Below are positions 53,998-63,132 of a stretch of 64,000 bases of DNA, piece by piece. Source of the stretch: PVC group bacterium (lineage in GTDB: Bacteria; Verrucomicrobiota; Kiritimatiellia; CAIKKV01). Positions within the stretch are counted from its first letter, which is position 1, and each line of letters starts with the position of its first letter. Location: contig CAMDGM010000005.1 of the NCBI GenBank assembly GCA_945898015.1, positions 1-64,000 of the forward strand, given 5' to 3'. The notes beneath the pieces were generated by a model. That model saw only the letters and a list, made by a program, of their open reading frames with translations. It ran no database searches and was not told the origin of the DNA. Position numbers and translations under genes: made by a program.

Positions 53998-54969
53998 ATG
54001 CATCACAAAGGCGCACATGAGGTTGAGAAGAACCGAGCCATCGCGATCGCGCGGAAGTTGGCCATGGCCCGCGGGAGCGGGCAAAATGATCAAATCGGTC
54101 CAGAATACCTGGTTGCTGGCCTTCTGAAGGCAATGGGAACCGAAGCCGATACCCTGCTTTCCGATCTTGGTTTCCCCGTAATTGCTAGTGGGCTTAAATA
54201 TGTGCCAGACGCAGAGCCCGAAGAGCTTGACCGACTGCCAGCGGCTGCGCCGAACCAAGCATTGGCCAATCTTCTCACAGGCAGTCTGAAGCCGTTTATC
54301 CAAGGGGCCGCGAATACGGGCAGTGCCTTACGGTTGTTGCTGAAAGACCCGGCAATAGTAACGGCCCTAAAAGGGCTTGTAATGCAATTGCAGCATCGCG
54401 CGGTGCCCGCAACCCCTTCGCCCATAACTGACATACTCCGTGCGCTGACACGAAACCTTCAGACAGGCTACCTCTTGGGAAAGACGTACTACATGCCTAA
54501 TGTCAAAATGCCACTTCCCGACTACGTGTCGGGCAAGAACGACAGCGTCTTCGCCGAGGCTGTTCGTTGTTTCTACGAAGAGCGACGGAAAGTCCAAATG
54601 GCCATGTATAGTGGAAAAAGAGGTCGCCAGATCTCGCTTTTTGAACGCTATATGCGGGGATTCGGCCCAGTGGCCGCCGATGTGGCCTTCACGGTGATGG
54701 TGAACGCCTTGACTCCATTCACCGAAAGCGGTGGGCCGATCAATGTTCGCGACATTGCATGGGCCATCGATCCCCTTCGATATCACGTGATCGTCAGGGA
54801 TGTTTTCGAGGCTGTGAAGTTGCTCAAGCAGCATGACCTTGTGCGCGTCCTACCTGAGGATCAGTACCACTTGTTTTCGATACTTCTCCCCTCGGAGCAG
54901 CTCATGGATGAGTTCACAGGATATATCAACACGCGCTATGATGCGTTTGAAGATCTGATAAAGAGTTAA
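53998..54969 (+). CDS. Clp N-domain protein without an ATPase domain
   Basis: A 323-residue protein. Residues 1-60 match the Clp_N repeat (VEKNRAIAIARKLAMARGSG, then IGPEYLVAGLLKAMGTEADT), the helical substrate/adaptor-binding domain of ClpA, ClpB and ClpC. The rest is unknown and has no Walker motifs, so it cannot be an unfoldase itself. It may recruit targets to a Clp machine; a ClpA/B-like ATPase is encoded at 63-64 kb on the other strand. Start behind GGAGGTGT: ATG 53998, or the adjacent 53995. Confidence 0.7.
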   Translation: MHHKGAHEVEKNRAIAIARKLAMARGSGQNDQIGPEYLVAGLLKAMGTEADTLLSDLGFPVIASGLKYVPDAEPEELDRLPAAAPNQALANLLTGSLKPFIQGAANTGSALRLLLKDPAIVTALKGLVMQLQHRAVPATPSPITDILRALTRNLQTGYLLGKTYYMPNVKMPLPDYVSGKNDSVFAEAVRCFYEERRKVQMAMYSGKRGRQISLFERYMRGFGPVAADVAFTVMVNALTPFTESGGPINVRDIAWAIDPLRYHVIVRDVFEAVKLLKQHDLVRVLPEDQYHLFSILLPSEQLMDEFTGYINTRYDAFEDLIKS

Positions 54970-55014
54970 AACGGTCATTGCCGCGTTTCTCTCAGCAGGA
55001 ACAGGAGGTCAACG

Positions 55015-56145
55015 ATGAAGTCTCAAGATTTCAGAACAGATAACATGTCGCAGATTGTAGCTCGAGTCCATCCTGACTATCGCCCGGTGTGGGAATCCGT
55101 TCCGCCATGCAATCAGGCGGCGCTTGCAAACTTTTTCCTTCCGCGCTCCTCGGGAACTGACTTTCTTTGCCCAACGCGCCCGAAGGTCGTGAAGTGGTAC
55201 TGTCCATTTGCAGCACAGCGTCAGTTTGGATCAGGCCATCGCTATTGTATCAACGTTTTCGTCGGCTGCGCCCATGGCTGCCACTACTGTTATGCGGTTG
55301 GTTATGGACCGGATCGACCGGTATGTAAACAGGACTTCAGGAAGCTGATCGAAAGGGACATGGCGGACTTGGAACGCTTCGATGTCCCTCCGGCGCCCGT
55401 TCATTTGTCCAACAGCACGGACCCGTTTCAACCCCTGGAAGTTGTGACCGGCCACACTCGGTATGCCTTGGAGCAGATTCTTACCCACCGTCATCGCTTT
55501 ACAACTGTGACGATTCTGACGAAAAACCCGCTATTGCCCGTACAATATAAGTACCTGGACTTGTTCAGTGCCCTTGCCGTATTACCCAACGGTCATCCAC
55601 GGAAAAGGTTTTATTCGGAAACCAAGCTTCCTGCGTTCCAGGTTGAAGTCAGTCTGGCGTTCTGGCGAGAAGAAGCTGGCCGGGCGTATGACCCCATGGC
55701 ACCATCGGTGCAGGAGCGGAAGGATGCGATCTTGGCACTTCGCAAGGCGGACATCCCTGTGGTCCTACGAATTGACCCTCTATTCCCCCGGTCCCCCATG
55801 CCTAACGGCACAACCCTGGCTCACTTCGGGCTGCCGGAGGCACAGACGCTGGAGGATCTGCAATCCCTGGTCGCCTTTGCCGCTCAGTGCGGAGTGCGTC
55901 ATGTGGTGTATTCGCCCGTGAAGATCGTGCAACCACGTCGCCGCCGACTCGGCGCGACCATGGCTGCGTTGCGGTCTGTCTACCAATCGATGTCGGCACC
56001 AATCAAGCCTGTCTGGCATGGCGGGAGTTGGCGGCTTCCCCCGGAAATCGCGAATCAACATATTATACAGCCCTTTCTCGACATCTGTCAGAAGACTGGT
56101 GTCAAAGCTAAGTTTTGTATGACCAACCTTGTCGAGACCCCATGA
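55015..56145 (+). CDS. Radical SAM protein, spore-photoproduct-lyase-like
   Basis: A 376-residue radical SAM protein of the COG1533/SplB-like group. The cluster motif is C85-AHG-C89-HY-C92, after the conserved YCINVFVGC lead. HLSNSTDPFQPLE and TILTKNPLLP are typical strand motifs. True SPL repairs spore DNA, but this group has many members of unknown reaction in non-spore-formers, so DNA or RNA repair/modification is only a suggestion. AGGAGG lies before the ATG. Confidence 0.88.
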   Translation: MKSQDFRTDNMSQIVARVHPDYRPVWESVPPCNQAALANFFLPRSSGTDFLCPTRPKVVKWYCPFAAQRQFGSGHRYCINVFVGCAHGCHYCYAVGYGPDRPVCKQDFRKLIERDMADLERFDVPPAPVHLSNSTDPFQPLEVVTGHTRYALEQILTHRHRFTTVTILTKNPLLPVQYKYLDLFSALAVLPNGHPRKRFYSETKLPAFQVEVSLAFWREEAGRAYDPMAPSVQERKDAILALRKADIPVVLRIDPLFPRSPMPNGTTLAHFGLPEAQTLEDLQSLVAFAAQCGVRHVVYSPVKIVQPRRRRLGATMAALRSVYQSMSAPIKPVWHGGSWRLPPEIANQHIIQPFLDICQKTGVKAKFCMTNLVETP

Positions 56146-56166
56146 GCCTGAGAGGAGGAGGTGAAC

Positions 56167-56331
56167 GTGAACGCCCACGACATGTCCTTTGCCTTCAAAC
56201 AGCGCAATGCATTGTCCATGCAGAAGTTCGAAAAACGCGTCCAACTCCAGATCGCCCCTGTGAGAGGATCTGCCTATCCTGACCTAGACGGAGCAATTTC
56301 CCACAAACAGGCGAGTCCACCAAAAATATAG
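56167..56331 (+). CDS. Small ORF of 54 codons behind a strong ribosome site
   Basis: GTG at 56167 follows GAGGAGGAGGTGAAC, starting 21 bases after the radical SAM stop. It encodes VNAHDMSFAFKQRNALSMQK and ends at TAG 56329-56331. No family recognised. The close spacing and strong site favour translation; the short length leaves doubt. Confidence 0.5.
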   Translation: MNAHDMSFAFKQRNALSMQKFEKRVQLQIAPVRGSAYPDLDGAISHKQASPPKI

Positions 56332-56466
56332 GGATTGAATCGCTAGCCACGCGTTGTGATTAAGGAATTGCCTCGGGCGGAAGAACGACGCATGAGTGGT
56401 GGTGCGTTCGCGGGCTGTGCCGAGGGAAGAAGCTAGAGTTAATTGACAAGAAAGGAGTCTGTTGCG

Positions 56467-56805
56467 ATGAAGACGATGGAAGCACTGGGGAGTGAAATAC
56501 TGGAACTCAGCAATGAGGATTTGAGCACTATTCTCGATGTCGCTCTACATGAATTCCGAAGACGGCGCGCAGAAGTCAACCGCAAGAGGATTATTCTCTT
56601 CCGCCCAGGACAGTCCGTATGGTTTTCCGGGGAAGGATCACTAAGGCTGCCGAAAGGGACAATGGGCCATGTCCGCAAGGTCAACCAAAGATCGGTAGCG
56701 GTCGATTTTGGCTCCTACGGTGCAGCTTGGCGCGTGGACGCCTCCCTTTTGGAGATGGGATCAGCGTCCAACGACGGTGCGGCGTCGTCAGTTCCGGTGC
56801 GCTAA
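56467..56805 (+). CDS. Small protein with possible beta-barrel (SH3-like) tail
   Basis: A 112-residue protein. The N-terminal half is helical (EALGSEILELSNEDLSTILD), and the second half (GQSVWFSGEG, GTMGHVRKVNQRSVAVDFG) resembles an SH3/KOW-type beta barrel seen in nucleic-acid-binding or ribosome-associated proteins. AAAGGAG precedes the ATG at 56467. Part of the accessory plus-strand operon; function unknown. Confidence 0.65.
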   Translation: MKTMEALGSEILELSNEDLSTILDVALHEFRRRRAEVNRKRIILFRPGQSVWFSGEGSLRLPKGTMGHVRKVNQRSVAVDFGSYGAAWRVDASLLEMGSASNDGAASSVPVR

Positions 56806-56889
56806 CGCCACGGGACCTTATCCGGAAGAGGAGAACGAGTCAAAACTTGATGCCGTTGCTGACCAGCCCTACCGTTGAGGACACCTGTC

Positions 56890-57387
56890 ATGAGTATACC
56901 TTGCCTGACCGTAATCGAGGACATGGACGGAAGAGAGATAGCCGTTCTTTACCGTCATCATGACGGATATCCTGAGGAACACGGCCGCGAACTGGCGGAA
57001 TTCCTCTCTGGCATACGAATCGTTAGCGAACTCCCCGAGAAGGATCCGCCCGATGGGCTTGTCCGAGTCGTCTTCAAGCCGAGGGACAAATTCATGTATA
57101 ACGGCGAACGCATCGCTGAAGGCATGACATGTCTGGCCGCGCAAATTGTGGCGTTCTTCAAACAGGAAGCGGGCGGGTTCCATCTCTTCCCCGCCGGGGA
57201 TCGTGTCGAGGACGAGTCGTATACGTACCACGTGTCAGGCCAACCTGACGGCGAAGCCATGATCAGGATTATCGAGAACTCCTCGCAGGAGGTGTCAAAA
57301 GAACTGTTCAATGGTACTGCGACTGAACTGCTCGCTTGGCTGGATAGCCCGAAAGAGAGTGACACGAGTAGCTGCCACGAGGAATAG
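56890..57387 (+). CDS. Conserved hypothetical protein with YRHHDGYPE motif
   Basis: A 165-residue protein. The pattern GREIAVLYRHHDGYPEEHGREL is common to a small family scattered in bacteria, archaea and phages, without assigned function. The C-terminal half is beta-rich and acidic at the end. ATG at 56890 after GAGGAC; an upstream in-frame start at 56875 is possible. Last gene of the plus-strand series. Confidence 0.65.
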   Translation: MSIPCLTVIEDMDGREIAVLYRHHDGYPEEHGRELAEFLSGIRIVSELPEKDPPDGLVRVVFKPRDKFMYNGERIAEGMTCLAAQIVAFFKQEAGGFHLFPAGDRVEDESYTYHVSGQPDGEAMIRIIENSSQEVSKELFNGTATELLAWLDSPKESDTSSCHEE

Positions 57388-57720
57388 CGAGATTGGCCGG
57401 TCTGTCTTTACGACCAAAAGTGCGACAAGAAGCACGACTTGATCCCCCCACAACTGACAAGGGTTTTGCCCTCCTTGCAACGGTGTGGAACTACGCTTCC
57501 ATCCTGCCGTTCAGGACTGCCGACAGTTGCCCGATGTCGTTTCATCTGCCTTCCTGCGCGAAAGAATGGCCATTTCGCGTGGTTTCCGGTGGGAGGTAGC
57601 ATATGGGGTAACTGACGTCTTCAATTTTAACATGCACAGACATACTCTTTTGCCAGGCGTGGGGTCAAAACCGCGTTCCAGCCATGCCCTTACGAGTAAG
57701 TGTGTGTGGAAGCGCGGTGT
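57388..57720. other. 333-base gap between converging operons, no gene seen
   Basis: Short open frames on both strands lack ribosome sites or protein-like composition. One ribosome-like GGGAGG at 57590 leads only to ATG-GGG-TAA. No tRNA, terminator with T-run or repeat was found. It probably holds the ends of two converging transcripts. Confidence 0.5.
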
Positions 57721-58344
57721 TCACATGGCCTGATAAGGACCGCGCGCTCCGGGCACTGGCATACCTTCCAGGCGCATATACTGTTCAGTGAGATCCTGGA
57801 TCTTTGCGTGCAGTTCCTGAATCTCTTGCACCAGGGCCATGACCTCAGCGGATTCATCATCATTTTTGGCCTGGGATACGGCCTCTTCGTACTCCGCCAT
57901 CATAGCTTCTAGCCGGGCATTTTCCATCTCCAACGCGTCTTCGATTAGATGGACCTTCTCGGGCCGGCCGGTGACTTGGCCAATGATGTCGCATGCATCC
58001 TGGCTCTTCTGATTATCCCAACGCTCGACCTCGGCTGGATCGGGTTCGACCCGGAGCTTTCCTTCCTCCGCATATACGGCCGACTTGCTCATGATGTCGA
58101 CGAGGAGAGCGGCAGCCTCTTCCTCTGAAAGCTCATGCCCGCCTGATGACAACGGCTCGTTATCCCGGGCTATCGCACCCCGTCCCATCGAATCTCCCCA
58201 GCCGGTATCCTCCGGTCCAGATGTTGCGGAACATGCTTCTGGTAATGCCGTGTGAACTACGGCGTCGACCGCTTCCTGAATTTCACCTGCCGCATTCGAA
58301 TCCGGCCCTTCTTCCCATCCGCTTCCAATCCAGTCGTCATCCAT
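57721..58344 (-). CDS. Acidic coiled-coil protein at the end of the GAP1/GTPase operon
   Basis: A 207-residue, very acidic protein. The first 75 residues are low-complexity and disordered; the last 100 are helical with heptad-like repeats (EDALEMENARLEAMMAEYEE, VQEIQELHAKIQDL). GGAGG lies before the ATG at 58344, which is 44 bases after the GAP1-like gene. No enzyme motif. It may be an adaptor or scaffold of the GTPase system; it could also be the variable effector-linked part, but there is no sequence sign of toxicity. Confidence 0.65.
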   Translation of the reverse strand: MDDDWIGSGWEEGPDSNAAGEIQEAVDAVVHTALPEACSATSGPEDTGWGDSMGRGAIARDNEPLSSGGHELSEEEAAALLVDIMSKSAVYAEEGKLRVEPDPAEVERWDNQKSQDACDIIGQVTGRPEKVHLIEDALEMENARLEAMMAEYEEAVSQAKNDDESAEVMALVQEIQELHAKIQDLTEQYMRLEGMPVPGARGPYQAM

Positions 58345-58388
58345 TTCTCGGCCTCCATCCGAACCCGTTCTTCAGGTGCTCTTGCTGC

Positions 58389-61127
58389 TCATGGCTTCGT
58401 TCCGTTGCCCTTTGTTTTCCCGAATACTCGCCTTAACCCAGCTATACTCCATATTCTGCCATCTCGTTTGCGGCCCAAGGATTCATCCCACAGGTCTTTC
58501 GCAATGCCGGAGTAATCCTTGGATTGTGCAACCAGTATTTGTCTTTCTGCTCTACTGAGAACAGTCCAAATGCGTTGCGCAAGGATAACGCGTTCCTCCC
58601 TCGAAACGGCTTCGACCTCCTTTTCCATTCCATCGAGTCCGTCGGTGCCGAGGATCAAGGAGAAAAGCCCCATACGTAAGGCCCAAACGCGCTTGTCGTG
58701 ACGTTCTTCTACAACCTCATTGATGAGGGTGACGAGAACTGCCGCGGATGATACTGGATCCGGCAATCTAAGCTTCCCGATCGCATCTCCCGCCTCCCGT
58801 CCGGTTCCGACAATGGAAAGAATCGCGTGAACGAGCTGACTGGTTAGGATGGGAGACTGCTTACCGTGCAAACGGGCGAAAGCATAGCCAACTGATGCAA
58901 GAACGGAATCGTCAGAGCCGGGCAAGAGCATAAAATCGGAAATAGTGCATAACGCGGCGAGGCGCTCACTCATTTCAGCCTGCATCGGAGCATGCAATTC
59001 GCGGAGCAAACGCAGATTTGTGCCGCCGGCAATATCATCGCAGAGATCAACTGGGTATTGCGCAACATACCCATCCCAAAGGAGAAGAGTGGCCGATGCG
59101 GCAGGCGTCTTCAGCAGGCACAGCATTGATGGCAGATGGTCATGCAGTATCCGCCAAGAACAGGCACGGTCAAGGTCTTCGCGCGACACTCGAATCAGGC
59201 ATTTCAGGATCTCCATGCGCGGTAAGCGGTTCGTTTGCGAGACCGAAACGAGCAGTTGAATCCGGTGTGGCGGCGACAAGAAGATATTGATGAATCTGAA
59301 CGCTTGGACGGGCCTTTCTTCCGCCAGTTGCCGAAATACCGCCAGGCGCAGCGCCGGATTCAGAGCAACCGCGTCCTTAACCATAGAATTAACAGGATTC
59401 AATGGCATTTCCCGGTTCCGTTCAACCACTAGCACTATCGCGGCGGAAAGAAGATCGTGAGCATCATCTTGCCGCGGAGATGCCAGCAGACGACGGCAAA
59501 GGCGCTCCAGCAAAGATGAAGAGAACCAACCCTTGGGCTGGGACCGAATGAACGACGCGAAAATGGACCAATTCGATGGCGACACCATGCCGGACAAGTC
59601 GGCGACGATTCGGCGACCAAGCTGGCCCTGCAATGATAAATGGCACATGGCGCGGGCTAATGAATTCAGCGCAGCCGTTGACACGCTTGGACGGTTCAGA
59701 AACTGGCCGATGTCCAGGAACGCTCGACAGCGTGACACTACCGTGCCCGGCATATGACGCCTAAGGCGGTAAATACGCTGACAGCACACCGCCGCGGACT
59801 TGGTAACGGCGCGTTCTGGTGACAGAGTTTCGATGAACGAACATAGGAAGGGAGTGACTTCAGGGCGTAATGACAGACGGTCAATGTTGCGCTCGCAAAA
59901 CAAGGCACGATCAACGACACCGTAGTTTTGCAGCAGGTCAAACACCACCCTTTGCATGACATGGGAAGCGATATCCTCCTGTTTCTTAAGCACTTGTTCG
60001 GCCCACTCCAATCCTGGGTAAAGCGATTTCAACAACTTGATCGTGTGGTCATAGTCGCGAGAAGACAACAGATCCGGCAGCAACCGAATGAGCGATGAGG
60101 GGTGTATTTGGAGATATGTGATCGCTTGTTTCGGCAACAGCAGGCCAGACTTCACAGCCACAGCTATGACTGTCTCTTTAGCGGGTTCTGTAAGAGTCCA
60201 AGCAAGCGCCGCGTTCAAACTCTCGATGCCGTCCGGGATAGGCAAAGCTCCCGCTAACACGTTCAGATCATCGGCATTGCGTACCTTGGATTCATCCATA
60301 ACTGCCACGAAATCAGAAATCGCTTCACTGCCATGGGCTGCAAGAATTCCGACGGCCCGTTCTGCATATCGACAATAAGAAATTCGATTTTGACGATCGG
60401 TGTAGGTGTTCAGGGCAAAGCGTCCGTTGGTGTAGCAGTATTCGGGCAAATCAGTTCTCATGGATTGGGAAAAGCTCGTTCCGGTGATGCGCACCTTAAG
60501 GTTGCCCGGTTCACCCTCATAAGTTGAGAAACTCAAACTTCGGCGCCAGAAAAGAGGCAGACACAGGGCGACGATGTGAATTAAGCGTACCAGCGTCTCG
60601 GGATCGCCGGCCAGGTAGAGATGACTGTCTTCCGATGTCAGGATTGCCTGAACACAGAAGACCGCCCATCGTCGTCTGGCAGCGTCCTTCAGGAAGGTCA
60701 AACTGTCTTGTATGGCAAGGGAAGAGCGCGGTAAAGCCATAGGTTGAGTCATGAGCGCGCTACCTTCGAAGTCTCTAGTAATCCACTCTACAGATCCCCA
60801 CGATGATATTGCATCCAATGCCGTAACATCATCCGGGGTGTCAACAATAACGTGCGCAAAGTAGTTCCCGGTTCGGCCTGTTGTGGGGTCCTGGCCGGAC
60901 GGAACTGTATGAATCAGCATGCGTCTCGGTTCCGTGGTAAAAGCCAACTTTGCCGGAGTATTGTAACCGTTGGCCGGGTCAGACGAGTGACGGCTATACC
61001 GGAAGAGCTGTTCATAGGACCGCGCTTGCTGCTCGGAAATACCACAGGAAACAGCACGGACTTGCCATCCATCGGCGCCGGTCACGCTGTGCCCACCGCG
61101 GCATGAAGTGTAGCAAAATTGCTGCAT
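58389..61127 (-). CDS. GAP1-like (GTPase-associated protein 1) large protein
   Basis: A 912-residue protein. The first 150 residues (QQFCYTSCRGGHSVTGADGW, later GRTGNYFAHVIVD) match what I recall of the GAP1-N2 domain, a thioesterase-like or adaptor domain that accompanies double-GTPases in predicted conflict systems. The remainder is helical, repeat-like and Leu/Arg-rich, consistent with the GAP1-M/C region. No membrane segment. It starts 4 bases after the GTPase stop. Assignment is from memory of family motifs and should be tested by profile search. Confidence 0.72.
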   Translation of the reverse strand: MQQFCYTSCRGGHSVTGADGWQVRAVSCGISEQQARSYEQLFRYSRHSSDPANGYNTPAKLAFTTEPRRMLIHTVPSGQDPTTGRTGNYFAHVIVDTPDDVTALDAISSWGSVEWITRDFEGSALMTQPMALPRSSLAIQDSLTFLKDAARRRWAVFCVQAILTSEDSHLYLAGDPETLVRLIHIVALCLPLFWRRSLSFSTYEGEPGNLKVRITGTSFSQSMRTDLPEYCYTNGRFALNTYTDRQNRISYCRYAERAVGILAAHGSEAISDFVAVMDESKVRNADDLNVLAGALPIPDGIESLNAALAWTLTEPAKETVIAVAVKSGLLLPKQAITYLQIHPSSLIRLLPDLLSSRDYDHTIKLLKSLYPGLEWAEQVLKKQEDIASHVMQRVVFDLLQNYGVVDRALFCERNIDRLSLRPEVTPFLCSFIETLSPERAVTKSAAVCCQRIYRLRRHMPGTVVSRCRAFLDIGQFLNRPSVSTAALNSLARAMCHLSLQGQLGRRIVADLSGMVSPSNWSIFASFIRSQPKGWFSSSLLERLCRRLLASPRQDDAHDLLSAAIVLVVERNREMPLNPVNSMVKDAVALNPALRLAVFRQLAEERPVQAFRFINIFLSPPHRIQLLVSVSQTNRLPRMEILKCLIRVSREDLDRACSWRILHDHLPSMLCLLKTPAASATLLLWDGYVAQYPVDLCDDIAGGTNLRLLRELHAPMQAEMSERLAALCTISDFMLLPGSDDSVLASVGYAFARLHGKQSPILTSQLVHAILSIVGTGREAGDAIGKLRLPDPVSSAAVLVTLINEVVEERHDKRVWALRMGLFSLILGTDGLDGMEKEVEAVSREERVILAQRIWTVLSRAERQILVAQSKDYSGIAKDLWDESLGRKRDGRIWSIAGLRRVFGKTKGNGTKP

Positions 61128-61130
61128 AGT

Positions 61131-62351
61131 TCACTCCGGTTGCAAGAAGCCAAGCCGCCAAAGGAGCCAAAGCAACGGATCCTCGACACGAACTGGGGAG
61201 GACACGTCTACGGCAACTTCGCCGTCTTGGGGCCTAACACCAAGGCTTGAAAATAAGAAAAACTTAGCGTTAGCGAATTTCTTAGTCTTATTCAGCAGCG
61301 CCTCGGTACCCCATTGGCCGTCAGCCAGTTTTCTCTCGATCTGGCAAGACACATAGTCGATAGCTTCCTTGTTGAACTTGCCATTATGAGGCGAAGGTAA
61401 GAGTCCTACAGGATTAAGATCGGGAAGCAGTTCAGGTACAGCCGCAAGTTCGTCGAGTTTTGATAACGCGAAAGCAGCAGGAAGTTCGATCTGTTCACTA
61501 TGTGCTACAAGACCGCGGCTTTCGAACAGCTCAATCATGTTGTTAAGGATCGACTCGGGTCCCACACGAACAGGTTCCGCGGATGAGTGGTGGCCTGGCG
61601 GCAGACGCGCGTAGACGCCACCCAAAGTCAAGGGATCGATGACAAATATCAGAGCGTCCGCTTGAAGAAGGCCACGATTATGAAGTCCCATGGTATGCGG
61701 GTCACCCAAGCTCTCGCCTGCGGAATCAAAAATCACCAGATTTATGCTTCGGCTGAATCTTCGTTGCTGTCGGTCCCGACTATCGTTCCGCACTTCGATT
61801 CGATAAAGCAACGGCTGGCGAATAACGGGATTATCGCCGTTAACCTGGGTACTAGGCGGCAATCGTCCTTCCCTTGCTACAAAGGCATAGTGATTTTCGA
61901 AGTTTGTTCGCGTCTCATTACCTTGCGGCCGAATGTCCATCGAGAGCCGATATCCATTACGTTCTAGTTGGTCAAGCATAGCTGCAATAAAAGTTGTCTT
62001 CCCGGCGTTTCGTGGCCCAATGACAGCAATGACGATGTGATTCAACCTATGGGCGTTTGGCGCAAGATCGGAATGACAGTGAGGACATGCCCGTTGACTT
62101 GACAGCACCCCACATTCAGGACAAGCAACCGCGTTTTTAGCTCTTCTGAATATTTTCTCAAACAGCGAATGCGGCTCCGCCGGACTGAATACAACCCCTC
62201 GGATAGCTTCGCCACGCCCAAGGTGCTTTGCGAGTTGCGCGTCGTCCGCGGCATGTTCCGGATTGATGCAGCGAAAAGGCGCATCAGACAACTTAAACGT
62301 TCGCAGGCAACAAGGGCACAAACCTTGAGTTAAGAGTTTCGAGATCTTCAT
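61131..62351 (-). CDS. Zinc-ribbon TRAFAC GTPase, double-GTPase 2-like
   Basis: A 406-residue protein. Two zinc ribbons lead (CPCC at 12-15 with C28; CPEC at 77-80 and CPHC at 89-92). The P-loop GPRNAGKTT is at 112-120, the G3-like DSAGE at 209-213, and the specificity motif appears as SKLDEL near 290. This is the DO-GTPase2 layout, in which a zinc ribbon precedes a TRAFAC-like GTPase and DxAGE replaces DxxG. It lies between the unknown 259-residue protein and the GAP1-like gene. Likely the switch of the system. Confidence 0.82.
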   Translation of the reverse strand: MKISKLLTQGLCPCCLRTFKLSDAPFRCINPEHAADDAQLAKHLGRGEAIRGVVFSPAEPHSLFEKIFRRAKNAVACPECGVLSSQRACPHCHSDLAPNAHRLNHIVIAVIGPRNAGKTTFIAAMLDQLERNGYRLSMDIRPQGNETRTNFENHYAFVAREGRLPPSTQVNGDNPVIRQPLLYRIEVRNDSRDRQQRRFSRSINLVIFDSAGESLGDPHTMGLHNRGLLQADALIFVIDPLTLGGVYARLPPGHHSSAEPVRVGPESILNNMIELFESRGLVAHSEQIELPAAFALSKLDELAAVPELLPDLNPVGLLPSPHNGKFNKEAIDYVSCQIERKLADGQWGTEALLNKTKKFANAKFFLFSSLGVRPQDGEVAVDVSSPVRVEDPLLWLLWRLGFLQPE

Positions 62352-62352
62352 T

Positions 62353-63132
62353 TTACCGCAACTCCTTTCCGTTCATTGGTCGTCTAGAATAAAATCGAAG
62401 AGGGCTTTTCCCACAAAGAATCGTTTTTTCGAAAGTCACGGCCGGCCAAATGCAGGCATGCGGAAATCTTCCCAAGAACTCGATCGCGACTCCGTCTCGA
62501 CACTGCTCTGCGGTTCTAATCACCGTGTTGGATGCGGCGCTGACGTCATCAGTATCTCGGGGGTAACGGGTATTTCGAACGGCAACAGCAAATAGCCATC
62601 GGTATGTGCGCGGCCAAGCCCAGCGCACTTCTACACACGATCCCTTGAATACCAGAGGGTCAATACAGTGGGGAGTCAGTGTGAGTTCCCCGAGAGCATG
62701 GGTTACGATACTATCGCGAACGACGCCTTGTTGCGCTTGAGACATATAGGACACCCCCTGTAATCCGGGATCCCAAAGCCGGCAGATTGTAAGAACATCC
62801 TGCCTGTTCACGGCTTCTACAAGATCACGCAACGAGCGCGCTTGAGCGAGGCTTTCGTCCACTGTTTTTAACAACGGCGCGAAGTCTGGGTGCTCCCGAC
62901 AAAGGCTCTCGTCCCACATGACCGCAACAGGAAAGGGATTGTGTGGTTTGCATGCTGTCGCTAAATGAATGACTTTTCGTATCGCTTCGCGATGCTTTGC
63001 CTTCTCCTCGGGGCCTACAGGACGTGCCGCTCCCTTTGTGATAGTGTTTTCAGGATTATCTTGCTCCCGAAATACTTGATCTCGCCGACCTTGCGGCAAC
63101 GGAAATGGGATTTCATTGGCTAATGTCGTCAT
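62353..63132 (-). CDS. Unknown protein between Clp-type ATPase and GTPase
   Basis: A 259-residue soluble protein. The N-terminal 130 residues look helical ([37 protein letters not shown]), and the C-terminal half looks beta-rich with many aromatic residues ([19 protein letters not shown]), perhaps a fibronectin- or FHA-like sandwich. Its ATG overlaps the ATPase stop by 4 bases, and its stop is within 2 bases of the GTPase start, so it is translated with both. It may bridge the AAA+ and the GTPase. Confidence 0.65.
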   Translation of the reverse strand: MTTLANEIPFPLPQGRRDQVFREQDNPENTITKGAARPVGPEEKAKHREAIRKVIHLATACKPHNPFPVAVMWDESLCREHPDFAPLLKTVDESLAQARSLRDLVEAVNRQDVLTICRLWDPGLQGVSYMSQAQQGVVRDSIVTHALGELTLTPHCIDPLVFKGSCVEVRWAWPRTYRWLFAVAVRNTRYPRDTDDVSAASNTVIRTAEQCRDGVAIEFLGRFPHACIWPAVTFEKTILCGKSPLRFYSRRPMNGKELR

